Shown here: piece after piece, positions 12,210-24,427 of the stretch
Layout of the letters: the number at the start of each line of letters is the position of its first letter
Numbering within the stretch: the stretch's first letter is position 1
Assembly (NCBI GenBank): GCA_905160935.1
Contig: CAJHZI010000263.1
Span: 398,501 to 462,500, forward strand
From: Enchytraeus crypticus
Lineage: Eukaryota; Annelida; Clitellata; Enchytraeida; Enchytraeidae
DNA length: 64,000 nucleotides
Direction: 5' to 3'
Translations under genes and position numbers: made by a program
Notes under the pieces: generated by a model
Seen by the model: the letters and a program-made list of their open reading frames with translations, nothing else
What the model was told of the DNA's origin: nothing
The model's database searches: none

Positions 12210-13154
12210 AAGACGTCACCCCTCGAGAGAGGGCACATCATGTCTTTCTTCCAATCGATCCACACGAAGGTTTTCACCTTGAATGTTATATCTCTCGCCC
12301 CATCTTCGTTGTCGTTTATTAGGCCTACATAATGTTTGCAATGTTTCTTTCTTCTTTCCTATAATCACATTTATTTAGCTTTAACTTTTTCACAACTGCG
12401 TTACAGTTCAAAACATGCATTGGCTGACCTTGCTTAGATATATTAAGAGATAGAAGATAAGATCTCTAGCATAACCCTTGTTACGTCTATTGATATATAG
12501 CTATTATCTGCATTATGTTATGTTGGTCCAAATGAAATATCACAGAAAGCAAAAATTTGCTGCAGTTATTCTATGCCAACAATGTTCTATCAATAATTTA
12601 AAATAATCCACGAGAAATAGAAAAAACTATTCAGCCAGTGCCAGCACCATTATTTATATTTTAAATTCTTAAGAAGAAATAAGTCAAAAGCACTAGAGGG
12701 GGGGGGGTTCAAGAGGGAGGGACCGTGAAAACAGAAAAAATGGATATACATGTATTTCATGACACTTAACAACAACATGGACACAAATTTAATAATTTAG
12801 AGAATGCGAGTTTAGATTTAATCCCAAAATGACTATGATACATGATTGGCTACGTATCAATCAATATTTCTACTATTGAAATATAATAGTATTTAATTCA
12901 ATCACCAGCCAATTTCTACAAAGGACCCTCCGGAAAAGTTTTACATCTACAAATCCTAAGAAGCACAAATTATATATACAGTTATACACGTATACAGTAC
13001 ACACATGTAATTTCAGCACCGGATGTTGTAGTGAATAGTAGCCACTACAATTTATGTTAAATTGAGTTTCTATATTATAGTTACATCATCTTCTTCATGC
13101 AATGCTCAGTATGCTTGAAAATTTTCTTTACAAGAATATCTCCGATATTATAAT

Positions 13155-13160
13155 TTTATT
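13155..13160 (-). promoter_or_regulatory. Candidate poly(A) signal of IVD
   Basis: AATAAA on the minus strand, about 256 bases after the IVD stop. It is the first good match I noticed; cleavage site unknown. Confidence 0.4.
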
Positions 13161-13415
13161 TTAAAATGAAATCTTGATAAGTCTCTATAGAATTAAAATT
13201 CATATAACGTAATTATGGGATCCCAAATGACATGGCAATTAACCAATACAAAACCAGTAACTACAGTTCTATAGCCTCTATAACATCATTGGACTGTATA
13301 ACACGGCAATTACAATGCTGAAAAATCCGTAATGCCCCTAATTTACACCAATCATATTATCAATGGAAGAAAATTCAACTATTCTATTTGTAGCTCACTC
13401 AAATTTCCCACAGAT

Positions 13416-16400
13416 CTATTTATACTCAGCATTAATGCCCCGCCCCACCACTAGACGACGCACCTCGCTGGTCCCCGCCCCTATCTCGTACAGCTTGGCG
13501 TCTCTCAACAGCCTGCCCGTGGGGTAGTCATTTATGTACCCGTTCCCGCCCAGGATCTGTATGGAGTCCAGGGCGCACAGTGTCGCCATCTCTGCGGTGT
13601 AGAGAATAATGGCGGCGCAGTCTTTAGCGGCGTGGTGTCCCTGGTCCATGGCACGAGCTATGCTGTAGAGATAGGCCCGTGATGAGTTGAGTCTGACGTA
13701 CATGTCAGCCATCTTGGCTTGGATCATCTGGAACGTTCCGATCTTCTCACCGAACTGTTCGCGTTCATGCGCGTACTTGTAGGCAATGTCACAGCATGCC
13801 TGCATGATGCCCACCTGCGTAGTCAATCAATAAATCAATCAATCAATATTTGCTAAATTAAACCACAAAACAATCAATCAGTCCTATCAATCAATCAAAC
13901 AAACCAATCAATCAATCTTCAGTATATAAAGTATACATTAAAATATCAACCAATCAATTAATTAATCATCCATAAGCTAACAGTTAAATAGTCCATAAAT
14001 CTATCACTCCATAATGTCTATTAAATTAAGCCATCAATCAATCTATCAATCAACTAAATCGTTCATAAATTAGATCATACAACAATCAATATATTTAGCA
14101 ATGCAATCAATCAGTCACTGAATCTTCAATAAAAGAAATACTGCATCCACTATGTTATCATCAAATCAATCAATACAGAAGTTAAACAATCGATCAGCAG
14201 GCGAGTCACCTGATCAATTATATGTGACATTTCTACAGCCCTCATTAGTCCTTCCAAGGGAAATGATCCACCATGTATACATACCGACATTGCCAGTGGC
14301 TGGAGCCAGTGGCGATGTCGGTGAGACATTTGACCTCGGATCAGTACGTGCGGGGTTCAAAATTTCAAATCCTGGGCTCACCTGTCTCTGACATCACTAA
14401 TGAGTGAAGAAACTAACGTTAACATTAGCTTTTTACTTGACCTTCAGAAATGTCATTAGATAAAATATTAATAGTTTACGCTAATAATCGCCATGCATGT
14501 TTGCCAAGAGTTTAAAGCTCTAGCGAGCACTTTAGCTTACTCCAATTTGCTACCTATATATAATATCTATGACAAATCGCATCAATTTTTCTCAATCAAT
14601 TTGTATCTCATTACGGAATATAAAGCCAAGATAAAAAATAAATAATACACTAAATATGTATCGATATTTTTAATAGGTATAATTAAAAACAAAATCACTA
14701 TAAGCCAAGATAACTTATAAATAATACACTGAATATATATAAACATTTCTAATAGATATAATTAAAATCCCGGCACATCCATGATAATCTCCGGAGTATA
14801 AAAGTTTCACTTTGCTAATTAACGCAGCGACTGTGTAAGACTCACCGGTCCGGCAGCCAGTATGAGCCGCTCAATGTCGAGACCACTAAATAGAACGTAG
14901 GCTCCCTTGTTCAGCGGACCCAATATGGCTGACTCGTGGATGCGGCAGTTCTCAAACACAAGTTCACAGGTGTCCGACCCCCTCATGCCTAACTTATCTA
15001 ACTTAGGAGAAGTGCTGAACCCCGGGGTACCCTTCTCTACGATAAACGCTGTCACACCGTGCTGCGGCTATAACACATTAAATAATCAATATTAATCAAT
15101 AAATAATAAATATAGAAAAAACAATAAGAAATTAACATACACCAATCATACTGATAAATAATTCTTACTACATACAGATGACGATTTAAGCAATAATTTA
15201 TGTAATATTAGTAATAATAATAATAACAGTAATGGCTTAAAGTCCGTTTCCTAATGCAGGGATGATGTCGGGGACGTCCCCGCAGCATATCAATGTAATC
15301 ACTAAGTACATGTAATTATTTTTAATTAATTAATTTTTTAAATAAATCATGATAATAGTTTAGTCATTAGTCATTAAAATTCTTTAATTGTTAACTATTA
15401 AAATAATCATTAACGTCCGCAAATCTAATTTTTCACTCATCGGTATCCTAAACTTTTAATACTTTTTACTATATTACAAGATTTCATATTTTTAATGTCT
15501 GAATTTTGAATTACAAAATGTACTTGTTATTATGCACAAAATGTACTTGTTATTATGCACAAAATGTACTTGTTATTATGCACAAAATGTACTTGTTATT
15601 ATGCACAAAATGTACTTGTTATTATGCACAAAATGTACTTGTTATTATGCACAAAATGTACTTGTTATTATGCACAAAATGTACTTGTTATTATGCACAA
15701 AATGTACTTGTTATTATGCACAAAATGTACTTGTTATTATGCACAAAATGTACTTGTTATTATGCACAAAATGTACTTGTTATTATGCACAAAATATACT
15801 TGTTATTATGCACAAAATATACTTGTTATTATGCACAAAATATACTTGTTATTATGCACAAAATATACTTGTTATTATGCACAAAATATACTTGTTATTA
15901 TGCACAAAATGTACTTGTTATTATGCACAAAATGTACTTGTTATTATGCACAAAATGTACTTGTTATTATGCACAAAATGTACTTGTTATTATGCACAAA
16001 ATGTACTTGTTATTATGCACAAAATGTTACTTACTTGTATAACAAAATGTACTTGTTATTATGCACAAAATGTACTTGTTATTATGCACAAAATGTACTT
16101 GTTATTATGCACAAAATGTACTTGTTATTATGCACAAAATGTACTTGTTATTATGCACAAAATGTACTTGTTATTATGCACAAAATGTACTTGTTATTAT
16201 GCACAAAATGTACTTGTTATTATGCACAAAATGTACTTGTTATGCACAAAATATACTTGTTATTATGCACAAAATATACTTGTTATTATGCACAAAATAT
16301 ACTTGTTATTATGCACAAAATATACTTGTTATTATGCACAAAATATACTTGTTATTATGCACAAAATATACTTGTTATTATGCACAAAATATACTTGTTA

Positions 16401-19082
16401 TTATGCACAAAATATACTTGTTATTATGCACAAAATATACTTGTTATTATGCACAAAATATACTTGTTATTATGCACAAAATATACTTGTTATTATGCAC
16501 AAAATATACTTGTTATTATGCACAAAATATACTTGTTATTATGCACAAAATATACTTGTTATTATGCACAAAATATACTTGTTATTATGCACAAAATATA
16601 CTTGTTATTATGCACAAAATATACTTGTTATTATGCACAAAATATACTTGTTATTATGCACAAAATATACTTGTTATTATGCACAAAATATACTTGTTAT
16701 TATGCACAAAATATACTTGTTATTATGCTGCCAATATAACACTAAAGTTAAACTTAAGCAAACTGACTGACCATCAACATAATTAAACTAAAATAAATAA
16801 ACTAAAATAAATAAACTAAAATAAATAAATCAACATACTGATTTTTATATACCTAGAATAATTACATAAATTCAGAGATGAAGAATTCACGTAAATTATG
16901 CAGTAGATCATTTGAAGAATCAGAGTATGACAAATCAATGAACAGAGAGCAGTACTAAGTCAACAAGAGAGTTCAACCTTCTCTGCAGATGGATTAGTTT
17001 TGGCGTAGACAATAAGCACATCAGCAACCGGCCCGTTAGTTATCCAGAACTTAGTGCCGTTCAGCACGTAGTGGTCGCCATCTTTAACTGCGCGAGTCTT
17101 CATCGACATAACGTCGGAGCCAGAGCCTGCCTCGCTCATTGCCAGGGCTCCTATGTGCTCTCCACTGCACAGCTTAGGCAGGTACTTATCCTGAAACATT
17201 ACAATCCTTCTTAGTGAGCTCACGTTGGGTTCAAGCTACATACTCTTTAATTCTCTTTACTTTGGATTGGTTTTCTGGATTTTGGAATCTGCACCGTTTT
17301 TGGACCTTCTTTTTGCTCGCCGGCTTGATTTTGTCTCAATAGTGCTCGATTTTGTCATTGACGACTGCAGCACTCTAATTGTTGTTTTTAATATTAGTAT
17401 TACTCCCATTCAGCCAGCAATCAGGCTCCTATATGATCATGGAAATCTATCCATCAATATAATGATCCAACCTTGAATAGTCTAGCATAAAATCTGATAG
17501 AAAAAAAATTGTCTGACCTTCAATCAGTCAATTAAAATTTAACGTCCAGTTTCTCGCTATAAGGCGATGTCAGGGACGTCTCTTACAGACTCTGTACAAA
17601 CAGACGCCAAGCACCACACGATGACGACTGATCACTCCTTGAGAACACCTTGTAGATACTTTCACAACCTCTTCCATGGAATTTGTCGGCGGGCTAAACT
17701 TAATCATGTCTTAAATACAGACACCCTTATTCCAGTTTAAATTAATTCGTTTTTGACTCACGAACTAAATTATCTCTAAAGTTTAATTTTAAAAGTGATA
17801 AATATAATATTTAAAATTATAATGTTATATAGAAAAGAATGAAAAAGTCTCAAATAGGAGATCGACTGATGGACGATATGATGTAGGACAGAGATAATTT
17901 GAGACAGTCTATTCGTATCCCGACCCTAGTTGGACTGGGATTCACGGGAAGATGATGATTATGATGATGCTAACATATTTAGAATTTTGTTAATTTATCG
18001 GTAACCTGTTGCTCAGCGGAACCCTTCCTCCTCAGCTGATTGATGCAGAGGTTGGAGTGTGCTCCGTAGCTGAGGGCTATTGACGCTGAGGCACGTGACA
18101 TCTCTTCCATCACGATGCAGTGGTCCAGGTACCCTGCCTCTGTTCCTCCGTACTTCTGTGGGGCCGTTATACCTAGCAGTCCTGCACGAAAACAACAGCC
18201 AGACCATGACAACATCTAGTGTTTTACAGCTTACGTATGCTGTCTCTGTCTATAAAAAACCAATGAGATACCTGGATATTCTCGAATCAATAAAAACTAA
18301 TGAGGTGATATGTCAGGAAATTCTTCAGTAAACAGAACGAGAACAGTTAATGACAACATCAAGTGCAGTATATGTTACGTACTCAGTCTCATTACCAAAA
18401 AATCTTGTTAAAAATCTTGAAATACTTGTATAATTCAGTGCCATTACATCAGCAATTAATCAATCACTAAGTCACTGCATCATTTTAATCAATCATAGCT
18501 CAGTGATTAATCAATCACTAAATTACTGCACACTTTAATCAATCATAGCTCAGTGATTAATCAATCACTAAATCACTGCATCACTTTGATCAATCAATCA
18601 ATCGTGTTACAATTAATCAGCTGTTAATGGAAAAGGCACAAAATCTTGACAATCAATTAGTTTATAGCTTAAATTTTCATTGAAAATTAGGTTTCATTGA
18701 AATATTCGTTGCATACAGACATCTCAAGACACACAAAATAGACAAACTCACACTTCCGTTTTCACTTGACAATTCAATAACCATTTCAATTTCCTCAAGT
18801 GACGATCTAGAACTAACCTAGACTACCGCAGTTCTTCCAGAAGCCCCTCATCTCTTTAAACGTGTTCTGCTTGTCTATCTCGGCAGCCTTTGGAGCCAAC
18901 TCCCGCTGGACAAACTGGAACACCGTCTGTCGCAGCTGCTTCTGCTCCTCCGTCAATCCATACACGTCATCATTGATGGGATAATAGTCGCTGAGTGATC
19001 TCCGAGCAGTCGTTACGGTGACACCTCTAGCTGGTCCGGCGAATAACACCCTGCCACATCTGCCCATCAGTCGTGATGCCAT
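13416..19082 (-). CDS. IVD: Isovaleryl-CoA dehydrogenase, mitochondrial, 5 exons, complete
   Basis: Exons: 18818-19082, 18006-18181, 16978-17190, 14846-15067, 13416-13814, joining in phase to 424 aa, the usual length of animal IVD. It is an FAD acyl-CoA dehydrogenase of the mitochondrial matrix that oxidises isovaleryl-CoA to 3-methylcrotonyl-CoA in leucine breakdown and passes electrons to ETF. The first 30 or so residues are Arg/Ser/Ala-rich with few acids, fitting a mitochondrial presequence. Then come [57 protein letters not shown] and FWITNG (FAD and substrate contacts), [12 protein letters not shown], and [16 protein letters not shown]. In [13 protein letters not shown] the Glu (284) is at the catalytic-base position specific to IVD (and LCAD). 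The C-terminal position used as base by MCAD is not Glu, which separates IVD from MCAD/SCAD. Intron 3 carries a 1.2-kb 23-bp satellite. Introns 1, 2 and 3 use GTT donors. Confidence 0.96.
13825..14200. repeat. ATCA/TTGA repeats at the acceptor end of IVD intron 4
   Basis: Interrupted AATCAATC-type repeats. On the transcript they read TTGATTGATTGAT and end just before the acceptor GACTACGCAG|GTGG (exon 5 begins at 13814). Confidence 0.8.
14290..14435 (+). mobile_element. tRNA-derived SINE, family B
   Basis: A-box-like TGGCGATGTCGGTGAGA, then GACCTCGGATCAGTACGTGC and B-box region GGGGTTCAAA with a small internal duplication (TTTCAAATCC), then the tail TGACATCACT and AACTAACGTTAACATTAGC. Other copies at 1-90, 23330-23525, 35870-35995, 45735-45850, 49495-49622 and 56590-56735. 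Confidence 0.85.
15225..15290 (+). mobile_element. Dispersed element with TTTCCTCATCC/GATGATGTCAGGGACGTC head
   Basis: Head of the family whose longest copy is at 59285-59560. Also at 31115-31200 (+), 57750-57820 (-) and 60110-60160 (-); a looser form is at 17545-17700 and 31315-31420 (GGCGATGTCAGGGACGTC, AACACCACTTAATGACG). Confidence 0.65.
15516..16728. repeat. 23-bp satellite in IVD intron 3
   Basis: About 52 near-perfect copies of AAAATGTACTTGTTATTATG plus CAC. Two variants (AAAATGTAC and AAAATATAC) occur in blocks rather than mixed: GT type to about 15790, AT type to 15905, GT to 16240, AT to the end. The run is broken once near 16027-16050. The unit has no stop in any forward frame, so long fake proteins appear in all three. 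Confidence 0.97.
17235..17395 (+). mobile_element. Dispersed element, family D (ends in GTAGCACTCTAATTGTTG)
   Basis: About 150 bases from TTTCTGGATTTTGGAATCTG through ACCGTTTTTGGACCTTC and GCTCGCCGGCTTGATTTTG to GCAGCACTCTAATTGTTG. Other copies: 20480-20640 (+), 39540-39612 (-), 44660-44815 (-), 48900-48985 (+), 51305-51370 (+), 57545-57690 (-), 58145-58310 (-). The fixed end with a (TTG)/(TTA) tail fits a retroposon 3' end. Confidence 0.75.
17850..17970 (+). mobile_element. Dispersed short element, family C
   Basis: Copy in IVD intron 2 containing GGACAGAGATAATTTGAGAC, TCCCGACCCTAGTTGG and the terminal GGGAAGATGATGATTATGAT. See 4120-4292 for the family. Confidence 0.75.
18460..18610. repeat. 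About 60-bp tandem repeat in IVD intron 1
   Basis: Three copies of TTAATCAATCACTAAATCAC, TGCATCACTTTAATCAATC and ATAGCTCAGTG in series, in the intron between exons 1 and 2. Confidence 0.75.
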
Positions 19083-19344
19083 CCTAGTGGGTGTGATATG
19101 TACTAAACTGAAATATATTACTAAGTATTAGAGGTTATAAACGTATAGCAATCTTCAGAGTTATTTATTTGTAATTTTTTTCATTTCTGCGCAAGGTAAA
19201 TGTGAAATTTATGTATGTGGATCTTTGTTATCTTTTGAAAGCATGCAATTTTTATTGGACTATTAACCAATGCACTTAACCTCAGTGCAGGATTTAGCAC
19301 TCTGGAAGCAGAATTTAGCTGAGCATCAATAAATGTAATTAAGC

Positions 19345-19530
19345 AACATCAGGCTCGGTTAGTACTTGAGTGGGTGATCATCTTAGAAGATCGAGTGTTG
19401 ACAGCTGTGAGTGAGAATATAATCCCCAGGGTGTTGGAAAATTATTTTAAAATCAGAGCCAGTTGCAATCAATGTGCTATTAACTAAGCAAGGGAACACG
19501 GTAACACAAGCAGTATGTCATGTGTGTAAC
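19345..19530 (+). mobile_element. 5S-rRNA-like SINE, 5' truncated
   Basis: CTCGGTTAGTACTTGAGTGG, GTGATCATCTTAGAAGATCG and AGTGTTG resemble the internal promoter part of 5S rRNA. The body (CCAGTTGCAATCAATG, ACACAAGCAGTATGTCATGT) matches the fuller copy at 50190-50515. Confidence 0.75.
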
Positions 19531-20479
19531 TAATAACTATAAGTACAAAATAAGTGCTACTAAACTATCCATTAAATGTACGAGAACCGCAACCACCTCT
19601 TTTAACACTCGTAATTATTAAATGATGCCAAGGCATGACATTATAGAACAAATTAAAAACCCGTTGTTGTTTTATAGTGCAAACAGCTCAAACGACAGTA
19701 CAAAATAAGTTTCACGGACATGGTATAAGACAGAATTTTATACGGGTTGTGCCTGTGATGAATTATAAAAGACAAACTTAGGTGCACTTTACTTAATTGT
19801 TGACCTAATTAATCCTAAACTTATTTTAGGACAGGCTCAGTAACCTTCTCATCACTATAATCTAACATGCACTTAATGCTATAAGTCTTAAACACAACAG
19901 CTCTAGAAAAATGTCAAGCTTCGAATAGTAGATCCTATTATTTACGTAGCCTTTTATCATCCTAAATAAAGTTTGATGTCACCACGGACGATAGAAGGAT
20001 TAAAATATGACATTTTGCATAACAACACTCGAAAACTCCAAATGGGATATGTTTACAATTTCTAAGAGTCAAAGAGCACACAATGATTGCCAGCAGGTAC
20101 CCTCATTTACTCATTTTTATTTTGTAGATTTTATAGGCAAAATAAATGTTAAATGTGAAAAGACGAGCATTTTCCTTGAAGCTATTTTTTCTACGAAAGT
20201 ATATCACTAGTGCACTGTTCATTCAAAAGTCTTTCACCAGCAAATTTTCTATCAATTATTTTCAGGAGCTCAAGTGAAACTTAACCAGTCAGATTTTGAG
20301 ATCAGCTGTTGTACCGTTACCACTTCAACTCCTTAGATCTCTACCTTTCATAATGTGTAGTGGTAACTCTGTTCACATTATAAACAAAGCCTAGTAGGAG
20401 AGTGGGGAGGGGTGCGTGCGCCTATTGACGGCTGGCAATATTCTATATACATGTATTCGTATGTATTCATTATGTATTT

Positions 20480-20645
20480 CTTCATTTATTAACTTTGGAC
20501 TGAATTTCTGGATTTTGGAATTTGCACCGTTTTTGGACCTTCTTTTTTTTGCTCGCCGGCTTGATTTTGTCTCAATAGTGCTCGATGTTGTCATTGATGA
20601 CTGTAGCACTCTAATTGTTGTTATTATTTATTATTATTATTAACA
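20480..20645 (+). mobile_element. Dispersed element, family D
   Basis: Contains ACTGAATTTCTGGATTTTGG, TTTTGGACCTTC, GCTCGCCGGCTTGATTTTG and ends TGTAGCACTCTAATTGTTG followed by a (TTA)n tail. Best-preserved plus-strand copy. Confidence 0.8.
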
Positions 20646-20870
20646 GAATAGTGTTTAAATTTAAAAAGAATTACAATTAATATTAAATTTTGTCTCAATA
20701 GAATATCTAGAGAGGATATATTACATTTTAAGGATAAATTACATTGCAGTTGCCTCCGCAAAACAATCAATTTTATGATTGTACAGTGGCGCCGCTCTAA
20801 CGAACGAAATAATACATAAGGTAATTTTTCAAAGTAAACACCTTTTGTAAAAGGTCTATAGACGTTTTAT

Positions 20871-20890
20871 AAAAGGTCTATAGACCTTTT
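20871..20890. repeat. Perfect 20-base palindrome
   Basis: AAAAGGTCTATAGACCTTTT; a partial copy (AAAAGGTCTATAGACGTTTT) lies just upstream at 20849-20868. Confidence 0.9.
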
Positions 20891-21139
20891 ATAATCTTAA
20901 AATGTAATATCACTACTACTACTACTACTACTACTACTTTCTACTACGCTATACCTACTTTAAACGCCGTTTAAAGAGTGTGCCTCCCCCAGAGTGCCCC
21001 AAATTTTAAAGTGACTCCCTAAGATTAAATTCTGAGCCTAAGTTACGAACAAACTACGAGCGTTAGACCTACAGCTGATATCCCGGTTTGAAATATGTAC
21101 ATAGGCCTATATATAGTATATATAATGTCTTACTAGAGT

Positions 21140-21365
21140 AGGGGTAACGCCATGAAGGTTTAAATGACAGATCCTGAGGTAAATTGAACCCTCGTGGGTT
21201 CGAATCCCAGCCGCACTGATCTGAGAGTAAAATCTCATACATTAGCTAGACTGGTTACACGGAAAATGATTTAAATTGCCTAACGGTTTAAACATGTGGT
21301 ACTAAAAGTGATAGAAATTGACATATTTGACCGTTTAACTGTAGCCTAATGAGTGTTTACTTTTA
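21140..21365 (+). mobile_element. tRNA-derived SINE, family A (plus strand)
   Basis: Contains B-box GGGTTCGAATCCC (about 21197), then GAGAGTAAAATCTC, GACTGGTTACACGGAAAATG, AACATGTGGTACTAAAAGTG. The A-box region (GGTAACGCCATGAAGG) is decayed. Confidence 0.85.
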
Positions 21366-21710
21366 TTACTTTTATAGGCCTATAGGCCTAGAGCTTACAT
21401 AAAGACTAACAGTAAATAACAACGACAACAAGCTGACATACAAGAAAAGCTACATACAAACGATTCTCGCTAAAGATATATAATAGGCCTAACTGAGAAT
21501 TATAAAGCGCGTAACTGCTCACAGCGTCGAATGTCAATTAATCTTTCGCTTAGGGGAGCCAATCCCAGCACATATTCCAAGGATTTCACCAAGAATAACT
21601 CCTCATTCTACGCACTACGCCATTGACAGTTCATGAGGAGAATGAACAGAATACTGAATCAGCAGGGACAGCAAGTAGAGTGGAGTGAAGTCTATAGCAG
21701 GGAGGGTACT

Positions 21711-21747
21711 TTATATGAATGAAGCACTGCCTCAGAATGGTGGCAGT

Positions 21748-21792
<45 letters not shown>

Positions 21793-21878
21793 AGAGAGAG
21801 AGAAAGAAAGAGAGAGAGAGAGAGAGAGACAGATAGAGTTCTATATAGAAATGGAGCACTGCTTTAGAATGGTGGCAA

Positions 21879-21925
<47 letters not shown>

Positions 21926-21990
21926 GACAGAGAGAGAGAGAGACAGAGAGAGAGAGTCTTATATAGGAACGGAGCACTGCTTTATAATGG
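21711..21990. repeat. GA-rich array with three copies of the Kelch A coding end
   Basis: (GA)n stretches separated by three related blocks near 21711-21745, 21840-21875 and 21957-21992, each with GGAGCACTGC or GAAGCACTGC followed by AATGG and GGCAG or GGCA. The rightmost block is the last codons and stop of the Kelch exon. Confidence 0.85.
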
Positions 21991-24395
21991 CAGCAGGCAG
22001 AGAGCTATGATGACTCCACATGGCTTCTTCTTTACCAGAGATAAACTCACCAACAGACAGAGTTTTTATCTCACCACCATCCGCCTTGACAAAGGACTCG
22101 CTTTCTGCGTCACTGGAACTAGATGACGATGATGATGACAAGTAAAGTACATTGTCTACAAGACTTACATCAAATTGTTCCACATCTGTCTTCAGGTTTT
22201 CCCTTTCCTCCCATTTCTTCAACTTGAAGTCGTACAGATAACACGTGTGTTGACCAATCAGAATTGCTTGATTTTTAAATGTAACAGCTTTCATTGACGA
22301 ATAGCAGTCAGGCATCTCTTCACCCTCATTACAACTTCCATAAACTGTGTTATATATTTGGACGTTATCCAATGGTCTACCTCTATCACATCCTCCAAAC
22401 ACAAAGATTTCATTACCAAACGTAGAGCAAGCTGCATCATGTACGGCACTGTTAAGATTGCCTACCTCATTCCAGGTGTTAGAATCGACATCATAGCAAA
22501 GAACGCTCTCAAGTGATTTCTCTTTATCTTCACTCCAGCCTCCGAGCACGTACATCTTCTTCCTTTCCACTGAAACAGCACAATGTTTACTTCGACCTAA
22601 CGGCAGGTCCGCACATTTTCTCCATTCGTCGTTGCCGTTCACTGATCGCTTCCACATTTCCTTCAAACTTTTTCCAATTCCCACAACATACAGGGAATCA
22701 TCCATCAAACACAAAGCCGATCCTTCATGAACCACAGGAAGTCCTGCTAGGCTGCTCAGACGCCAATGGTCTCTCCTCTTCCCGTCAATTAGCACCAGAG
22801 TCTGACATTTTTCGAGCGACCCAATGGCGGCGATGTATTTTCCTACAAATATGAACAGCAAAAAATAGAAAGTAAACACTCATTATAGTGAATGATCAAC
22901 TATGTTGATATCTATCACATTTTAATACCACACGTTTAAACCGTTAGGCAATTTAGACCATTATCCGTATAGCCAGTCCAGTGAATGTCAGAGATTTTAC
23001 TCTCATATCAGCGCGGCCGGGATTCGAACCCACGACCAATAAAACTGTACAGGTCAAAGTTTAGATAAAATTGTTTCAAGATAAGTGCTTAAGTTCAAAA
23101 AGTGTTTGTATATTTCTATTATTTTGCTTAAATATTGAATGCGTCTCTAATCTTTACCCTTAAATTAATCAAAATCCTTACTGATGAGCAAATATTAAAT
23201 AATTAGGAGAGCCAAGTGGCGAAACTCTGATCCCAAAGTCATGCATTGGCAAACAGTTTGAACAAAAGATAAAATCATATGAAGATATTTTAGCTATGTA
23301 ATATTACCGATAGCTATATAATATACCAACATCAGGATTTGAACCCCTCACATACAGATCCGCGGTCGAGTATCTTAATGACATCGCAACTGGCTCCAGT
23401 CAGTGGCGATGTCAGCAAGATACTCGACCGCGGATCAGTATGTGCGGGGTTCAAATCCGGGCTCGCCCGTCACTGACAGCGCTTTCGAGTGAGAAAACTG
23501 ACGTTAACATAATATTTTTTATATCTTTATATACCACCCGTGCTACATGAAGTACCAACCTGCTTCTGTATTTGTATTAGGTGTTGGAATAGGACCCAGT
23601 TCTAATAATGAAATTTTCTTTTCATTATTTTCTGTATCATGAAGACGTCTGCTTCTTTTAATTCTCCTGACACACAAGTAGACCACTAGAGCTCCCAGAA
23701 TCAACAGTAGCAGAACAACAACAACCACTAGGATGGTCGTCGTTAAAGAGCTTTCATCAGTCGATGCGGCAACACCTAGAGAGTCAGTTGTTGGTGAACC
23801 CTCTGCGGATGCTTGATCATAGAGAACTTGTGCTATAAATATAACAAATATTGATAATAATAATAATAATAATGATGATGATAATAATAATAATAATTTA
23901 TTCTTTTAAGCCGATTGATGATCTCGAGTAGCCGGGCGGCGATTCAGCGTATTGCTAGAATCGTTTTTATCAAACCCCAGGTTCTTTATACCGGGGTAAA
24001 AAATTTAAAAAAATATAAATATAAAAAATAATAATAATAATAATAAAGGTTTAACACCTCATACAAGGATGCTGTCAGGGAAGTTCAAATGGTCCAAGAG
24101 CAAAATTTAAGTTACTGTAAAATTAGGCTAAACTGTTTGACTGCTTTGTTTCCAGTCAATGGCAAAATGGATGAAACGGATTGATGAGACAAACCTGTCT
24201 GTATTTTTAATGAATAGGCTCTGTTTTAAATAAATGGCATTTCTCGTAAAAATTAATTTATAATATTTTGCTAAATATATGATTTAGTCAATATTTTAAA
24301 CGATATTTAGCTAATTTTCTCTCATTAATGAGGGCATCAAAGAAAAGAAGTTGATCCAGTTGAAAAAATGTTGATCATCATCATCATCATCATCG

Positions 24396-24427
<32 letters not shown>

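Larger units (their letters stand above)
8481..13415. other. Intergenic region between Mondo and IVD
   Basis: No gene recognised in 4.9 kb. It holds family A SINE (9010-9244), a diverged repeat at 10440-10635 also seen at 4975-5230 (shared GCACTCCA, CTTATCCA or CTTTATCCACACCTTA, TAGTCGCCTC), the 21-bp array at 11745-12045, a (CT)n tract near 12165-12205, and short AATCAATCAATT runs near 11470. Elsewhere it is AT-rich unique sequence. IVD's 3' UTR is expected at the right end. Confidence 0.7.
19083..21958. other. Intergenic region between IVD start and the Kelch receptor copy A
   Basis: Contains the IVD promoter region (no TATA box seen), a 5S-like SINE (19345-19530), family D element (20480-20640), a perfect 20-base palindrome at 20871-20890, a (CTA)n run near 20914-20945, family A SINE (21140-21365) and GA-rich repeats (21711-21990). 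No further coding exon recognised. Confidence 0.7.

Noticed and set aside
15506..16786. Long open frames of up to 412 codons in all forward frames
   Set aside because: They are translations of a 23-bp satellite inside an IVD intron; the unit has no stop in any frame and the peptide simply repeats.
21685..22126. Arg/Glu-rich open frames
   Set aside because: They are (GA)n microsatellite plus the antisense of the Kelch exon.
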